Shown one piece after another: positions 1 to 7,597 of a stretch of 36,349 nt of DNA. Origin of the DNA: Candidatus Erabacter solicola. GTDB taxonomy: Bacteria; Vulcanimicrobiota; Vulcanimicrobiia; Vulcanimicrobiales; Vulcanimicrobiaceae. Positions within the stretch are counted from its first letter, which is position 1, and each line of letters begins with the position of its first letter. A program made the position numbers and the translations under genes. The notes beneath the pieces were generated by a model, which was not told where the DNA came from, made no database searches, and was given only the letters and a program-made list of their open reading frames with translations. Location of the stretch: positions 5,486-41,834 of the forward strand of contig PLDY01000045.1 of NCBI GenBank assembly GCA_003136895.1, read 5' to 3'.

Positions 1-182
1 CCGATGTCGAAGTTGCCGAAGTGGCGTAACGTTCCGGAGCCGTTGTTCGTGAACTCCACCGGGCGGAATCCGATCACGACGTCGCCTTTAAGGACCGGCT
101 CATAGAGTTCGACCGCATAAGCGTGACAAGCTAGCGGCACGATGGCACCATGGCTGCCCGTTCCCGCGTTCGAATCGGACAT
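1..182 (-). CDS. Hypothetical protein, N-terminal fragment cut by the window edge
   Basis: An open frame runs on the minus strand from an ATG at 182 to the left edge, giving 60 residues that begin MSDSNAGTGSHG and continue into an alternating hydrophobic/polar pattern (VELYEPVLKGDVVIGFRPVEF). That pattern suggests beta structure. No family is recognised and no signal peptide is seen. It lies 49 nt downstream of the CuA-type gene on the same strand, so the two could be co-transcribed. An in-frame GTG about 24 nt further upstream is an alternative start. The amino-acid composition looks like real coding sequence, but the rest of the gene is outside the window. Confidence 0.55.
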   Translation of the reverse strand, partial: MSDSNAGTGSHGAIVPLACHAYAVELYEPVLKGDVVIGFRPVEFTNNGSGTLRHFGNFDI

Positions 183-231
183 GCGCTCGCGAGGAGTGCG
201 ATGCACGCCCTCGCGAGCACAACGGGCCGTC

Positions 232-594
232 TCACGCTTGGACGTCCACCACTACGACCATACTGTCATGACCAGGGCCGCACGGAAGGTGGCAGTGCAT
301 GTAATACTTGCCGGGCTTTGAGGGTGCGACGAACGTGACGTCGACCGTCTTGCCGGGCAACAGCATAACTGTCTTAATGCCGAGATCGGTGGAGATGAGC
401 GCGTGCGCTCCTTCGATCGATTTTGCGTGTAACACGACTGTCTCGCCAGGATGCACGACGAGCGCGCTGGGGCTAAACTGCCAGTTGGAGGCAGTCAATT
501 CGATCCCGGTAGTGGTCGCCGGCGTGTCGGCGAGCGCTCCGGCGGTCGAGAGCGCGAATGTCGCGACGAGCACTGCGATGAGGGTCCGAAACAT
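232..594 (-). CDS. Exported single-domain CuA-type cupredoxin
   Basis: This 120-residue protein has an N-terminal signal peptide (about residues 1-22, MFRTLIAVLVATFALSTAG) followed by one cupredoxin domain. The C-terminal metal loop reads C101-x3-C105-x3-H109-x2-M112, within YYMHCHLPCGPGHDSM. Together with H64 upstream this matches the binuclear CuA site of cytochrome oxidase subunit II and nitrous-oxide reductase. Unlike subunit II it has no transmembrane hairpin, and no oxidase genes are nearby. It probably acts outside the cytoplasmic membrane in electron transfer or copper delivery; that role is inferred. I chose the ATG at 594 because the frame upstream is basic and only this start places the signal peptide at the N-terminus. 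A 9-bp inverted repeat lies upstream at 661-696. Confidence 0.85.
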   Translation of the reverse strand: MFRTLIAVLVATFALSTAGALADTPATTTGIELTASNWQFSPSALVVHPGETVVLHAKSIEGAHALISTDLGIKTVMLLPGKTVDVTFVAPSKPGKYYMHCHLPCGPGHDSMVVVVDVQA

Positions 595-660
595 GATGGG
601 TTTTCGCTTTCTACCGAGCATCCGGTGCCCAAAGACTAACAAAGCGGGCGGCACCCTTGA

Positions 661-696
661 TGAACGCCGTGCGAACCTTTGGCCGGTCGGCGTTCA
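661..696. promoter_or_regulatory. 9-bp perfect inverted repeat in divergent intergenic region
   Basis: TGAACGCCG at 661-669 is repeated in inverted form as CGGCGTTCA at 688-696, separated by 18 nt. It sits between the divergently transcribed CuA-type gene (start 594) and the SRPBCC-like gene (start 795). It could be an operator or an mRNA stem-loop. No T-run follows, so it is not an obvious intrinsic terminator. Function is unproven. Confidence 0.35.
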
Positions 697-794
697 CCGA
701 ATCTTCACGGGCCCACGAGGGACGGTGTGGATCCCTGGAGACTCCTGGCTCGCCGGTTCACGTCTTCTTCTCTAGCGCCGTGTAGTGTGAGCGG

Positions 795-1214
795 ATGGGC
801 AACATCCGAGAGTTCACCACGGTTGCGTGCCGCTTCGACGACGTTCCCGACCGGCTCTACGCGCATTTTGACGGCGGCAACGCCGTGCTTCCGCTTTGCG
901 TCCGGCTCGGCGATCTGCGTCTCGAACGCGATGTCGATTTTCACCTGAAGTCGAAGCCGGGTTACCCAGGCTATCGCCTCCTCGACGTGTCTTGGGAGCC
1001 AAAAGACGGAGGCCCGTATCCGACGTTCAAGGGCTTACTCAGCGTTGCTCAGGAGGCGATCGGCTGGAGCCGAATCGACATCGACGGCACGTACCAGCCG
1101 CCCTTCGGCATCGCCGGCGCGGTTTTCGACGCAGCAGTCGGCCAACGCATCGCGCAGGGCGCGGCGACCGAGCTGCTCGGCGAGGTCAAGCGAATTCTCC
1201 TCGCGCTAGGCTAA
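795..1214 (+). CDS. SRPBCC/START-like small protein, paralogue A
   Basis: A 139-residue soluble protein without signal peptide or membrane segment. Its C-terminal half, with GTYQPPFGIAGAVFD followed by an amphipathic helix, resembles the last strand and long helix of SRPBCC (START/Coq10-like) ligand-binding folds. This fold assignment is inference from pattern. The protein is clearly homologous to the product of 2211-2693: the two align from end to end, with GxYQxPFGxxGxxFDA as the best block. The two paralogues flank the response regulator and its H-box partner, which suggests a link to that signalling unit. The TAA stop overlaps an ATG at 1214 that is in frame with the response regulator, so translational coupling is possible if that start is used. 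Confidence 0.7.
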   Translation: MGNIREFTTVACRFDDVPDRLYAHFDGGNAVLPLCVRLGDLRLERDVDFHLKSKPGYPGYRLLDVSWEPKDGGPYPTFKGLLSVAQEAIGWSRIDIDGTYQPPFGIAGAVFDAAVGQRIAQGAATELLGEVKRILLALG

Positions 1215-1327
1215 TGTTAAAGCGTCGCCGGCGTGGCGAAAGTCAGCGAACATCTACATCGATCAGCGTCGCGCGTAGGCTTCTTCGCAACCGAAGGGCC
1301 CCACGCTGCCGGGCCGAAGCCCAGAGC

Positions 1328-2029
1328 GTGGCCCAGACCCCCAGCCGAACCGTACTACTCGTCGATGACGAAATCGCGGTGATGGACGTTCTCGAACGTT
1401 ATCTCCGCGACGACGGGTTCAATGTCGTGTGTGCCGCCGACGGACCGGCCGCTCTCGAGATGTTCGCGCGCCACTCTCCGGATTTAGTCCTGCTCGATAT
1501 CAACCTTCCCGGATTGCCGGGCACCGAAGTGCTGCGCCGGATGCGCTCCGAACGCGACGTTCCCATCATCATGCTGACCGGCCGCATCGAAGAGATCGAC
1601 CGCGTGGTCGGGCTCGAACTCGGCGCCGACGACTACGTCGGCAAGCCGTTCAGCCCGCGCGAAGTCGTCGCACGCGTACGGAGCGTGCTTCGCCGTAGCG
1701 AGCGAAGTGAAGCGCCGGCGTCGTCGAGCGAGCGGCGTGTCGGCGCGATCACGATCGACCCGGTGGCGCACGAAGTGCGGGTCGACGGAAAGCCGGTCAC
1801 GCTAACGCCGACGCAGTTCAAGATTCTCGACGTTCTCTCGTCGCACGTGAATCAGACGCTGACGCGCGAGCAGCTGCTCGAGCGCGTCAGCGCCGACGGC
1901 GACGTTTTCGACCGCACGCTCGACCGCCACATCGCGAACCTGCGCGCGCGAATCGAGCCCAATCCGGCAAGTCCGCGGCACATCGTGACCGTCTTCGGCG
2001 TCGGCTACAAAATGATCGACTCGGCATGA
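1328..2029 (+). CDS. OmpR/PhoB-family two-component response regulator
   Basis: The 233-residue product has a receiver domain (about residues 8-122) with acidic residues D13 and D14, phospho-acceptor D57 in LVLLDINLPG, switch T84 in IIMLTG and conserved K106 in DDYVGKPF. A linker leads to a C-terminal winged helix (about 135-232) with LTPTQFKILDVL, a recognition-helix region DRHIANLRARIE and the typical ending VFGVGYKM. It should be a phosphorylation-controlled DNA-binding regulator. I chose the GTG at 1328, directly before the receiver. An ATG at 1214 (TAATG overlap with the previous gene) would add 38 Arg-rich residues that do not look like receiver sequence. Its stop overlaps the next start as ATGA. 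The likely kinase partner is the hybrid kinase at 2819. Confidence 0.93.
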   Translation: MAQTPSRTVLLVDDEIAVMDVLERYLRDDGFNVVCAADGPAALEMFARHSPDLVLLDINLPGLPGTEVLRRMRSERDVPIIMLTGRIEEIDRVVGLELGADDYVGKPFSPREVVARVRSVLRRSERSEAPASSSERRVGAITIDPVAHEVRVDGKPVTLTPTQFKILDVLSSHVNQTLTREQLLERVSADGDVFDRTLDRHIANLRARIEPNPASPRHIVTVFGVGYKMIDSA

Positions 2030-2214
2030 GCGATCCGGCCGCGAGCCGCCTGGTCCACGAGATACGCAATCAGCTCGCAGTCGCCGTCGCGAACGTCGAA
2101 GCGTTTCGCGACGGCGTCCTCGAACCGACGCCGGCACGCCTCACTATCGTCCTCGACGCGCTCGAACAACTGGAGAACTTGCTACGCGAGATACCGTCAG
2201 AGCGGTCGTCTTAG
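2026..2214 (+). CDS. 62-residue H-box (DHp-like) miniprotein coupled to the response regulator
   Basis: This small protein starts at an ATG that overlaps the response regulator stop by 4 nt (ATGA), so it is probably translationally coupled to it. Residues 8-25 read SRLVHEIRNQLAVAVANV, matching the H-box of histidine kinase dimerisation/phospho-acceptor domains (H-E-x-R-N-x-L), with H11 as the candidate phospho-acceptor. A second predicted helix (about residues 36-56, ARLTIVLDALEQLENLLREI) would complete a helical hairpin. There is no room for a catalytic ATPase domain. It could serve as a histidine phosphotransfer protein between the hybrid kinase and the regulator, or act as a decoy or dimerisation partner. 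The function is inferred. Its stop overlaps the convergent paralogue B by 3 nt. Confidence 0.75.
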   Translation: MSDPAASRLVHEIRNQLAVAVANVEAFRDGVLEPTPARLTIVLDALEQLENLLREIPSERSS

Positions 2215-2693
2215 CAAGACGCTCGCCCCGCACGATACGCGGTCTCCGATTGCCGCGCTGCGCCGGCGAGGATATCGGCGGCGAGGCGATCGAGCATATC
2301 TTCCAACCCGCGCGGTGCAATGCCGCGAGCGGCGGTGGCGTCGAACGCGCGACCCAGCAGCCCGAACGGCACCTGATATTCGCCCGACAGCTTCAGGCTC
2401 GTCACGGCGGCGCCCAACTCGATAGGCTCGAGCTCGCCTCGGAAGCGCGGGTACAACGCGGACGCGTTCAGAGCCGCGATGGCCAGCCCGAATCGCGGGC
2501 TCCTCGGCGCCGGGTAGTTCACGCGCAAGCGCACCGGCACCGCAATGCGGCCAGCCCCCGGGATACGTGCGGCCAGGACGACCGTCCCGTGCTCAGAGGC
2601 TTCTTCCAAGACCTCCAGCTGGGCTCGCAGCAAGGGCACGATCGAGTCGCAGCTCAGCGGCAAGCTTCGCGTAATTGAGACCAACGAAGTCAT
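2211..2693 (-). CDS. SRPBCC/START-like protein, paralogue B
   Basis: The 160-residue product contains SGEYQVPFGLLGRAFDATAA near its C-terminus and aligns with the 139-residue product of 795-1214 over the whole length. In particular LYPRFRGELEP matches PYPTFKGLLSV. Aligning the N-termini (MTSLVSITRSL with MGNIREFTTVA) supports the start at 2693; the frame is open a further 81 nt upstream. No signal peptide is seen. The C-terminus carries an extra tail of about 20 residues ending near RASC. It converges on the H-box gene with interleaved stop codons and diverges from the hybrid kinase with a 125-bp gap. An SRPBCC-type ligand-binding fold is likely but not proven. Confidence 0.7.
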   Translation of the reverse strand: MTSLVSITRSLPLSCDSIVPLLRAQLEVLEEASEHGTVVLAARIPGAGRIAVPVRLRVNYPAPRSPRFGLAIAALNASALYPRFRGELEPIELGAAVTSLKLSGEYQVPFGLLGRAFDATAARGIAPRGLEDMLDRLAADILAGAARQSETAYRAGRASC

Positions 2694-2818
2694 CCCGACG
2701 GCCGCCGCAGGGCATGTAAGTGCATTCCGAGATACTCGCCGATCCGACGGAAGATGATTGGAACGAGGATTCACACGAGAGGTACGCCATCGGGCGCGGT
2801 TAACCGAGCCCAGACGGC

Positions 2819-4717
2819 ATGCAAGATCCCTCGTACCTGCGCCTCGTCGTCGAGGCAGCGCCCGTCGCCATCGTCGTCGCTGACGAAAGCGGCAGTATCA
2901 CGCTGGTCAACGGCCAAGGCGAGCGCCTTTTCGGATACGATCGCGACGAGTTGCTGGGGCGTTCCATCGAGACGTTGGTGCCCGATCGTTTCCGCGCCGG
3001 CCACCCTGGGCTCCGCCGAGAGTACCTAGCCGCGCCGACGACACGGACGATGGGCGCCGGGCGCGATCTGTTCGGGCTGCGGAAGGACGGCACGGAAGTT
3101 CCCATCGAGATCGGCCTCAACCCGATCGCGACGCCGCAAGGGAACTTCACGCTCGCGGCCGTCATCGACATCACACAGCGCAAGCACGCCGAGGGACTGC
3201 GGCTAGAGCGCGACCGCGCCGTCGACGCGTCGCAGCTCAAGTCGCAGTTCGTAGCGACGATGAGCCACGAATTGCGTACGCCGCTCAATGCAATCATCGG
3301 CGCCGCCGAACTGCTCAGTGGCACGAGTTTGGAAGAGCGGCAGCGCAGCTTCGTCGAGACGATCGACCAATCGGCGGAGGCCCTGCTCGCGCTGATCAGC
3401 AGCATCCTGGACTTCTCGAAAATCGAGGCGGGGAAAATCGAGCTTGAGATGCGCGACTTCGGGCTCGAGTCGATCGTTGCCGCGGCCGCGGCGGTGCTCG
3501 CGCCACAGGCTCGCGACAAGGGACTGACTCTGGACACGTACGTCGATCCGATGATTCCGCCGACGCTGCGCGGCGATCAGGACCGGCTGCGGCAGATTTT
3601 CCTCAACCTGATCGGCAACGCGGTGAAGTTCACGGAGCGCGGGCGGGTCGACGTACGCGCGCTGCTCAGCGAGACGTCGAATCGGCACTCGCGCGTGCGT
3701 TTCGAGGTTCAAGACAGCGGGATCGGAATCAACGAGGCGACGCTGCCGAAACTCTTCGAGCCTTTCGTCCAAGCCGATAGTTCGTCGTCGCGCACGTACG
3801 GCGGAACCGGCCTCGGCCTCTCGATTTCCAAGCGGCTCGTCGAGTTGATGGACGGCGAGATCGGAGTCGCGAGCGAACCGGGAAGCGGCTCGCTGTTCTG
3901 GTTCACCGCACGCTTCGGCCGGCCGAGCGTCGCCGGATCGAGCCGGCACATGTACGGCGTCCGCGCGCTCATCGTAAGTGCCGACGAGATGTTCGGCGAT
4001 ACCGCCTCGCGCTACGTAGAATCGTGGGGGATGCCGGCCATCCGCGCGCGTGATGCGGCGCTCGGGCTGGAAGCGCTCCGCGCTCGCAACGAGACGCAGA
4101 ACGCGAGCGACTCCGTCGACTGGGTCGCGATCGTCGATGGCGACGACGCTGCAGCCGAAGTCGACGCGCTGCGCAGCAGCCCGCTCTTCGAGCCTGCGCG
4201 GGTCATCGCGATCGGTCGCGAGGAACACCTATCGAAACCGATCGACCAGTCGCAGCTCTTCAACCGTATCGCCGAAGTGCTCGACGGCGGCGCAAGCCTT
4301 CCGCCGAGCCCGGCTCGGGCGCCACTTGAAGACCGGCGCGCGAGCGGGACGGTGCTCATCGCCGAGGACAACTCGAAACTGCGAGAGATCCTCGTTCACC
4401 AATTCGCCGCGCTCGGGATTCCGGTGAAGATCGTCGCCGATGGCGTCGAGGCGCTGGAGGCCGTCGCGCGCGAGCGCTTCTCGCTGATTTTCATGGATTG
4501 TCACATGCCCAACATGGACGGCTTCGCGGCGACACGCACGATCCGCGCTACGGAAGCGAGGGCCGGCGGACACGTGCCGATCGTGGCCATGACGGCTAAC
4601 GCGTTCAAGGAAGATCGCGAAGCGTGCCTGGCCGCCGGCATGGACGACTACTTGCCGAAGCCGGTGCGGATGAACGACCTGCGTAACATGGCGGAACGCT
4701 GGATCGGAGTCAGCTAA
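2819..4717 (+). CDS. Hybrid sensor histidine kinase (PAS-HisKA-HATPase-pseudoreceiver-REC)
   Basis: The 632-residue soluble hybrid kinase starts with a PAS domain (about 5-122) ending in the usual DITQRKHAE. HisKA follows, with phospho-acceptor H150 in MSHELRTPLN. The ATP-binding domain (about 250-370) has the N-box around N263/N267, the G1 motif DSGIGI and the G2 motif GGTGLGLS. Residues about 381-490 look like a degenerate receiver, with AIVDGDD around D440 and a SKP motif at 472-474 but no clear acidic pocket. The last domain (about 511-630) is an intact receiver: E516/D517, D560 in IFMDCHMPNMDGF, T592 and K614. No membrane segment or signal peptide is present, so it senses a cytoplasmic signal. 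It lacks an Hpt domain, and the H-box protein at 2026 is a candidate partner. Confidence 0.95.
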   Translation: MQDPSYLRLVVEAAPVAIVVADESGSITLVNGQGERLFGYDRDELLGRSIETLVPDRFRAGHPGLRREYLAAPTTRTMGAGRDLFGLRKDGTEVPIEIGLNPIATPQGNFTLAAVIDITQRKHAEGLRLERDRAVDASQLKSQFVATMSHELRTPLNAIIGAAELLSGTSLEERQRSFVETIDQSAEALLALISSILDFSKIEAGKIELEMRDFGLESIVAAAAAVLAPQARDKGLTLDTYVDPMIPPTLRGDQDRLRQIFLNLIGNAVKFTERGRVDVRALLSETSNRHSRVRFEVQDSGIGINEATLPKLFEPFVQADSSSSRTYGGTGLGLSISKRLVELMDGEIGVASEPGSGSLFWFTARFGRPSVAGSSRHMYGVRALIVSADEMFGDTASRYVESWGMPAIRARDAALGLEALRARNETQNASDSVDWVAIVDGDDAAAEVDALRSSPLFEPARVIAIGREEHLSKPIDQSQLFNRIAEVLDGGASLPPSPARAPLEDRRASGTVLIAEDNSKLREILVHQFAALGIPVKIVADGVEALEAVARERFSLIFMDCHMPNMDGFAATRTIRATEARAGGHVPIVAMTANAFKEDREACLAAGMDDYLPKPVRMNDLRNMAERWIGVS

Positions 4718-4741
4718 GCAGCTCCGCGCAATTGTTTGCCG

Positions 4742-5437
4742 CTAGCGTTCCGCGTGAATGATGCGGGTTGACGTGATGATGCCCATCGAGAGGGCGTTCG
4801 GGCCCACGATCGGCGTGCACGCGCCGTAGTCGCCCCGGTTCGCGCCGGGACCATGGCAATCAAAGACGGTCGCACCTTTCGGCGTACCATCCGCGCCGGG
4901 GTAGCGAAAGCGTACCAACGAACCCTGATCGGTCAGATGGAGCCAACGCTCCACAAGTGCCGAGTCGATCTTGCCGCCCGTCTCATCCTGTACGACTCCC
5001 TTGAGAAACTGCAGCCGATCTTCCGGCGCCAGCACCCTCTGGTTATTATAGCTGCCGTGAAATCCGATTGAGGTCGTATCGATCGATTCGCCATCGCTGA
5101 AAAACCGCTCGGTGCCGCTCAGAAATACCATCGCGCAGGCGGAGACGCAATAGCCGGCGACTGCGGTCTTCAATTTTCGATCCTGGATCAGTTTGGTGAG
5201 GCCGCGGTTGGCCACAAATGCGCCCCCGGGCGAATTCCACAGAACGACGGTCGTAACCGAAGGATTGGCGTCAAGAAGTCTCTGGAATTGGGCGATATCG
5301 TCGGGGACGAGTTGTCCGCTAAGAATCACCTGATCGCGCACGACGTGCATCGTCATCGCGCCCGCGCTCCCGCTCGATGCGAAAAACGCGAGCATAAGGG
5401 CGAAAATCCTGCGGCGCCCGCTCTCATTTGCTCGCAA
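4742..5437 (-). CDS. Exported ClpP/crotonase-fold serine protease-like protein
   Basis: The 231-residue product starts at TTG 5437. It has a basic n-region (RRR) and a hydrophobic segment giving a signal peptide of about 27 residues. The body matches the ClpP/SppA-like fold: NSPGG (68-72) would form the oxyanion hole, S99 in YCVSACAMVFLSG is the likely nucleophile, and H127 in IGFHGSY a likely base. Conserved cysteines near the nucleophile and close to the C-terminus (DCHGP, YGAC) suggest disulfides, consistent with export. It lies 9 nt downstream of the S9A peptidase gene on the same strand, so the two probably form an operon of exported peptidases. The substrate is unknown. The start is uncertain; an ATG at residue 15 would shorten the signal peptide. 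Confidence 0.75.
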   Translation of the reverse strand: MRANESGRRRIFALMLAFFASSGSAGAMTMHVVRDQVILSGQLVPDDIAQFQRLLDANPSVTTVVLWNSPGGAFVANRGLTKLIQDRKLKTAVAGYCVSACAMVFLSGTERFFSDGESIDTTSIGFHGSYNNQRVLAPEDRLQFLKGVVQDETGGKIDSALVERWLHLTDQGSLVRFRYPGADGTPKGATVFDCHGPGANRGDYGACTPIVGPNALSMGIITSTRIIHAER

Positions 5438-5446
5438 CGTTTCGGC

Positions 5447-7597
5447 CTACTTTAACTTTTCCGTAAAGTACGTCATGCCGAGTGCCGTCGTGAAGGACCG
5501 TTCGCTGATGTTGGCCCCCGCGCTGTGGCCGCCTTCGGTAACCTCGTAGAAGAGATACGGGTCTCCCATTGAGGCGAGCTTAGCAGCAAATTTGCGCGCA
5601 TGTTCGGGGCCGACGCGATCGTCTTTGGTCGTCGTCCAGATGAACGGTTCCGGATACTTTACGCCCGCCTTGAGATTGTTATACGGCGAGATCGATGCCA
5701 GGAACGCCCGCTCCTCGGGAATTGAAACGCTGCCGTACTCGCCCACCCACGACGCGCCGGCTTCAATCTTCTCGAAGCGCAACATGTCCAACAGCGGAAC
5801 CTCGATATTGACCGCGTTCCACAACTCCGGATGCTGTGTGAACTCGACGCCTACCAACAGCCCGCCGTTCGACCCGCCCTGAATCCCGAGATGCCGTGGC
5901 GAGGTGACCTTCTTCGCAATGAGATCCTCGGCAACCGCGGCGAAATCATCGTAGATCCGCTGACGGTGCGTCTTCAGACCCGCCTCGTGCCATGCAGGTC
6001 CGAATTCCCCGCCGCCGCGGATATTGGCAACCACATAGACGCCGCCGTGCTCCAGCCACAGTTTTCCCAAGGAGCCGCTGTACGTGGGCGTCATCGATAT
6101 GGAGAACCCGCCGTATGCATACAAGATGGTCGCATTGGTTCCGTCGAGTTTCATGTTTTTCGGGTGAACGATGAAGTACGGAATCTTGGTGCCGTCCTTC
6201 GACGTTGCGAAGCGTTGCTCGACGGTATCTCCCGACGCATCGAATTTTGGCGACTCCGCTTTGGCCCGGCTCAGCGCGCCGGTATTGGTGTTGGCAAGCA
6301 ACAGCGTCGGAGGCGTCAAGTAGCCGCTCACGTTGACGAACGCGCCCACACCGGTCTTGTCGGCTGCGCCAAGTCCTATCGAAGAGTTGTCGGGCAGATC
6401 GAGCCGGCGCGCCGACCAGCCGTTGTTGGCCATCGGAGTGTAGACGTACGCTCGACCCTTTACGTTGTCGAGTGTGGCAACGATGAGATGATCGCGAGTC
6501 GCGCTCACCCCTTCGAGCGTCTCTCGTGGCCCAGGCTTGTAGATGACCGTCGGCCGGAGATGCTCGGGATCCTTCAGCGCCGCGGCGAGATCGACCGACA
6601 CGAGCGCTCCGGCGGGAAACACCGTCCCATTTGCCGTCCACGTCTCATCGAGCCCGATCAGCAAGCGCCCCGCGATCAGTTGTCCGGGATTGGACTTGAG
6701 CGGAATGTTGAGCTTGCGAGGCCCGGCCGCGGTGAGGATTTGCGTTTCGGACTGAAAGAACGATACGCCGCGGCGAATGAATAGCGCGCGGTGGCCCTGT
6801 CCATCTGAGCGGGCGAAAGGACTGACGCTAACATCGGACTTGATGCCCCGAAGAAGCTCGACCGCACTCGTGAGCGGTTGGCTGCGATTGAGTCGCTTGA
6901 CCACGAACGCATAGCCGGAAGCGGTAAGAAGCCCAGGTTCCCATTCGCGCGAGACCAACAGTGAATTGTCATCGGCCCAGATCGCGCTCTGCTTGCCGCG
7001 CGGGAGCGCGAAACCGTCGGCCACAAAATCGCCGCTCTTGAGATCGAACTCGCGAACCGTTACGGCATCTTCGCCGCCTTCCGAAAGCCGGACGAGACAG
7101 CGGGTGCGGCTCGGTGAATCGCAATCGGCCCCGCTCCAGACCCAGTTTTTCTGCTCGGTCTTTGACAGCATATCCAGATCGAGCACGGTCTTCCACGCCG
7201 GCGCCGGGCTCGCGTAATCGGCGAGCGACGTCGTACGCCAGATGCCTCGGACGTGATCGGCATCGCGCCAAAAATTGTAGACGCGTCCATTGATGAACTG
7301 CGGGGCCGGGATGCGATCCTTAGCCTGACCGATCTTCAGCGCGCTCGCATAGAAATCTGCGAACCGCGGATCCTTCTGCAATACGTTCAGGGTCTTGGCA
7401 TTCTCGGTTTTGACCCAGTCAACGGCACGGGCGCCGTTCACTTGTTCCAGCCAGAGAAACGGATCGGACGCGTCGCGATCCGCGGCGGCCGTTGCGCTCG
7501 TAGTTGGTTGCTGAGCGGTTGTCGTTTGCGCGCCGGCGCTTAGCGCAAGGTTCAAGGGGAGAGCGATCAGAGCAAGGAGCGCAAGAACGCGAAACAA
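5447..7597 (-). CDS. Exported prolyl oligopeptidase family protein (peptidase S9A)
   Basis: A 716-residue protein with a signal peptide (about 1-23), a seven-bladed propeller region (about 45-450) and a C-terminal alpha/beta-hydrolase domain. The catalytic triad is visible: S576 in IQGGSNGGL, an Asp at 659/660 in TKDDRVGPEHA and H691 in EGGHSAG. NIRGGGEFGPAWH (525-537) is the typical S9A motif ahead of the nucleophile. It should cleave proline-containing or related short peptides outside the cytoplasm. The start is TTG at 7597, with an AGAGG Shine-Dalgarno 7 nt upstream. It is the first gene of a likely two-gene operon with the ClpP-like gene. A short palindrome (CATCTACAGATG at 7674-7685) lies in the upstream region. 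Confidence 0.93.
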   Translation of the reverse strand: MFRVLALLALIALPLNLALSAGAQTTTAQQPTTSATAAADRDASDPFLWLEQVNGARAVDWVKTENAKTLNVLQKDPRFADFYASALKIGQAKDRIPAPQFINGRVYNFWRDADHVRGIWRTTSLADYASPAPAWKTVLDLDMLSKTEQKNWVWSGADCDSPSRTRCLVRLSEGGEDAVTVREFDLKSGDFVADGFALPRGKQSAIWADDNSLLVSREWEPGLLTASGYAFVVKRLNRSQPLTSAVELLRGIKSDVSVSPFARSDGQGHRALFIRRGVSFFQSETQILTAAGPRKLNIPLKSNPGQLIAGRLLIGLDETWTANGTVFPAGALVSVDLAAALKDPEHLRPTVIYKPGPRETLEGVSATRDHLIVATLDNVKGRAYVYTPMANNGWSARRLDLPDNSSIGLGAADKTGVGAFVNVSGYLTPPTLLLANTNTGALSRAKAESPKFDASGDTVEQRFATSKDGTKIPYFIVHPKNMKLDGTNATILYAYGGFSISMTPTYSGSLGKLWLEHGGVYVVANIRGGGEFGPAWHEAGLKTHRQRIYDDFAAVAEDLIAKKVTSPRHLGIQGGSNGGLLVGVEFTQHPELWNAVNIEVPLLDMLRFEKIEAGASWVGEYGSVSIPEERAFLASISPYNNLKAGVKYPEPFIWTTTKDDRVGPEHARKFAAKLASMGDPYLFYEVTEGGHSAGANISERSFTTALGMTYFTEKLK

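Noticed and set aside
896-1327. Long upstream extension of the response regulator frame
   Set aside because: The translated extension is Arg-rich, overlaps the SRPBCC-like gene in another frame and has no receiver similarity. Receiver sequence begins just after GTG 1328.
3203-4228. 341-codon minus-strand frame inside the hybrid kinase gene
   Set aside because: It is fully antisense to a clearly recognised multi-domain kinase and shows Arg/Ala-biased composition typical of GC-rich shadow frames.
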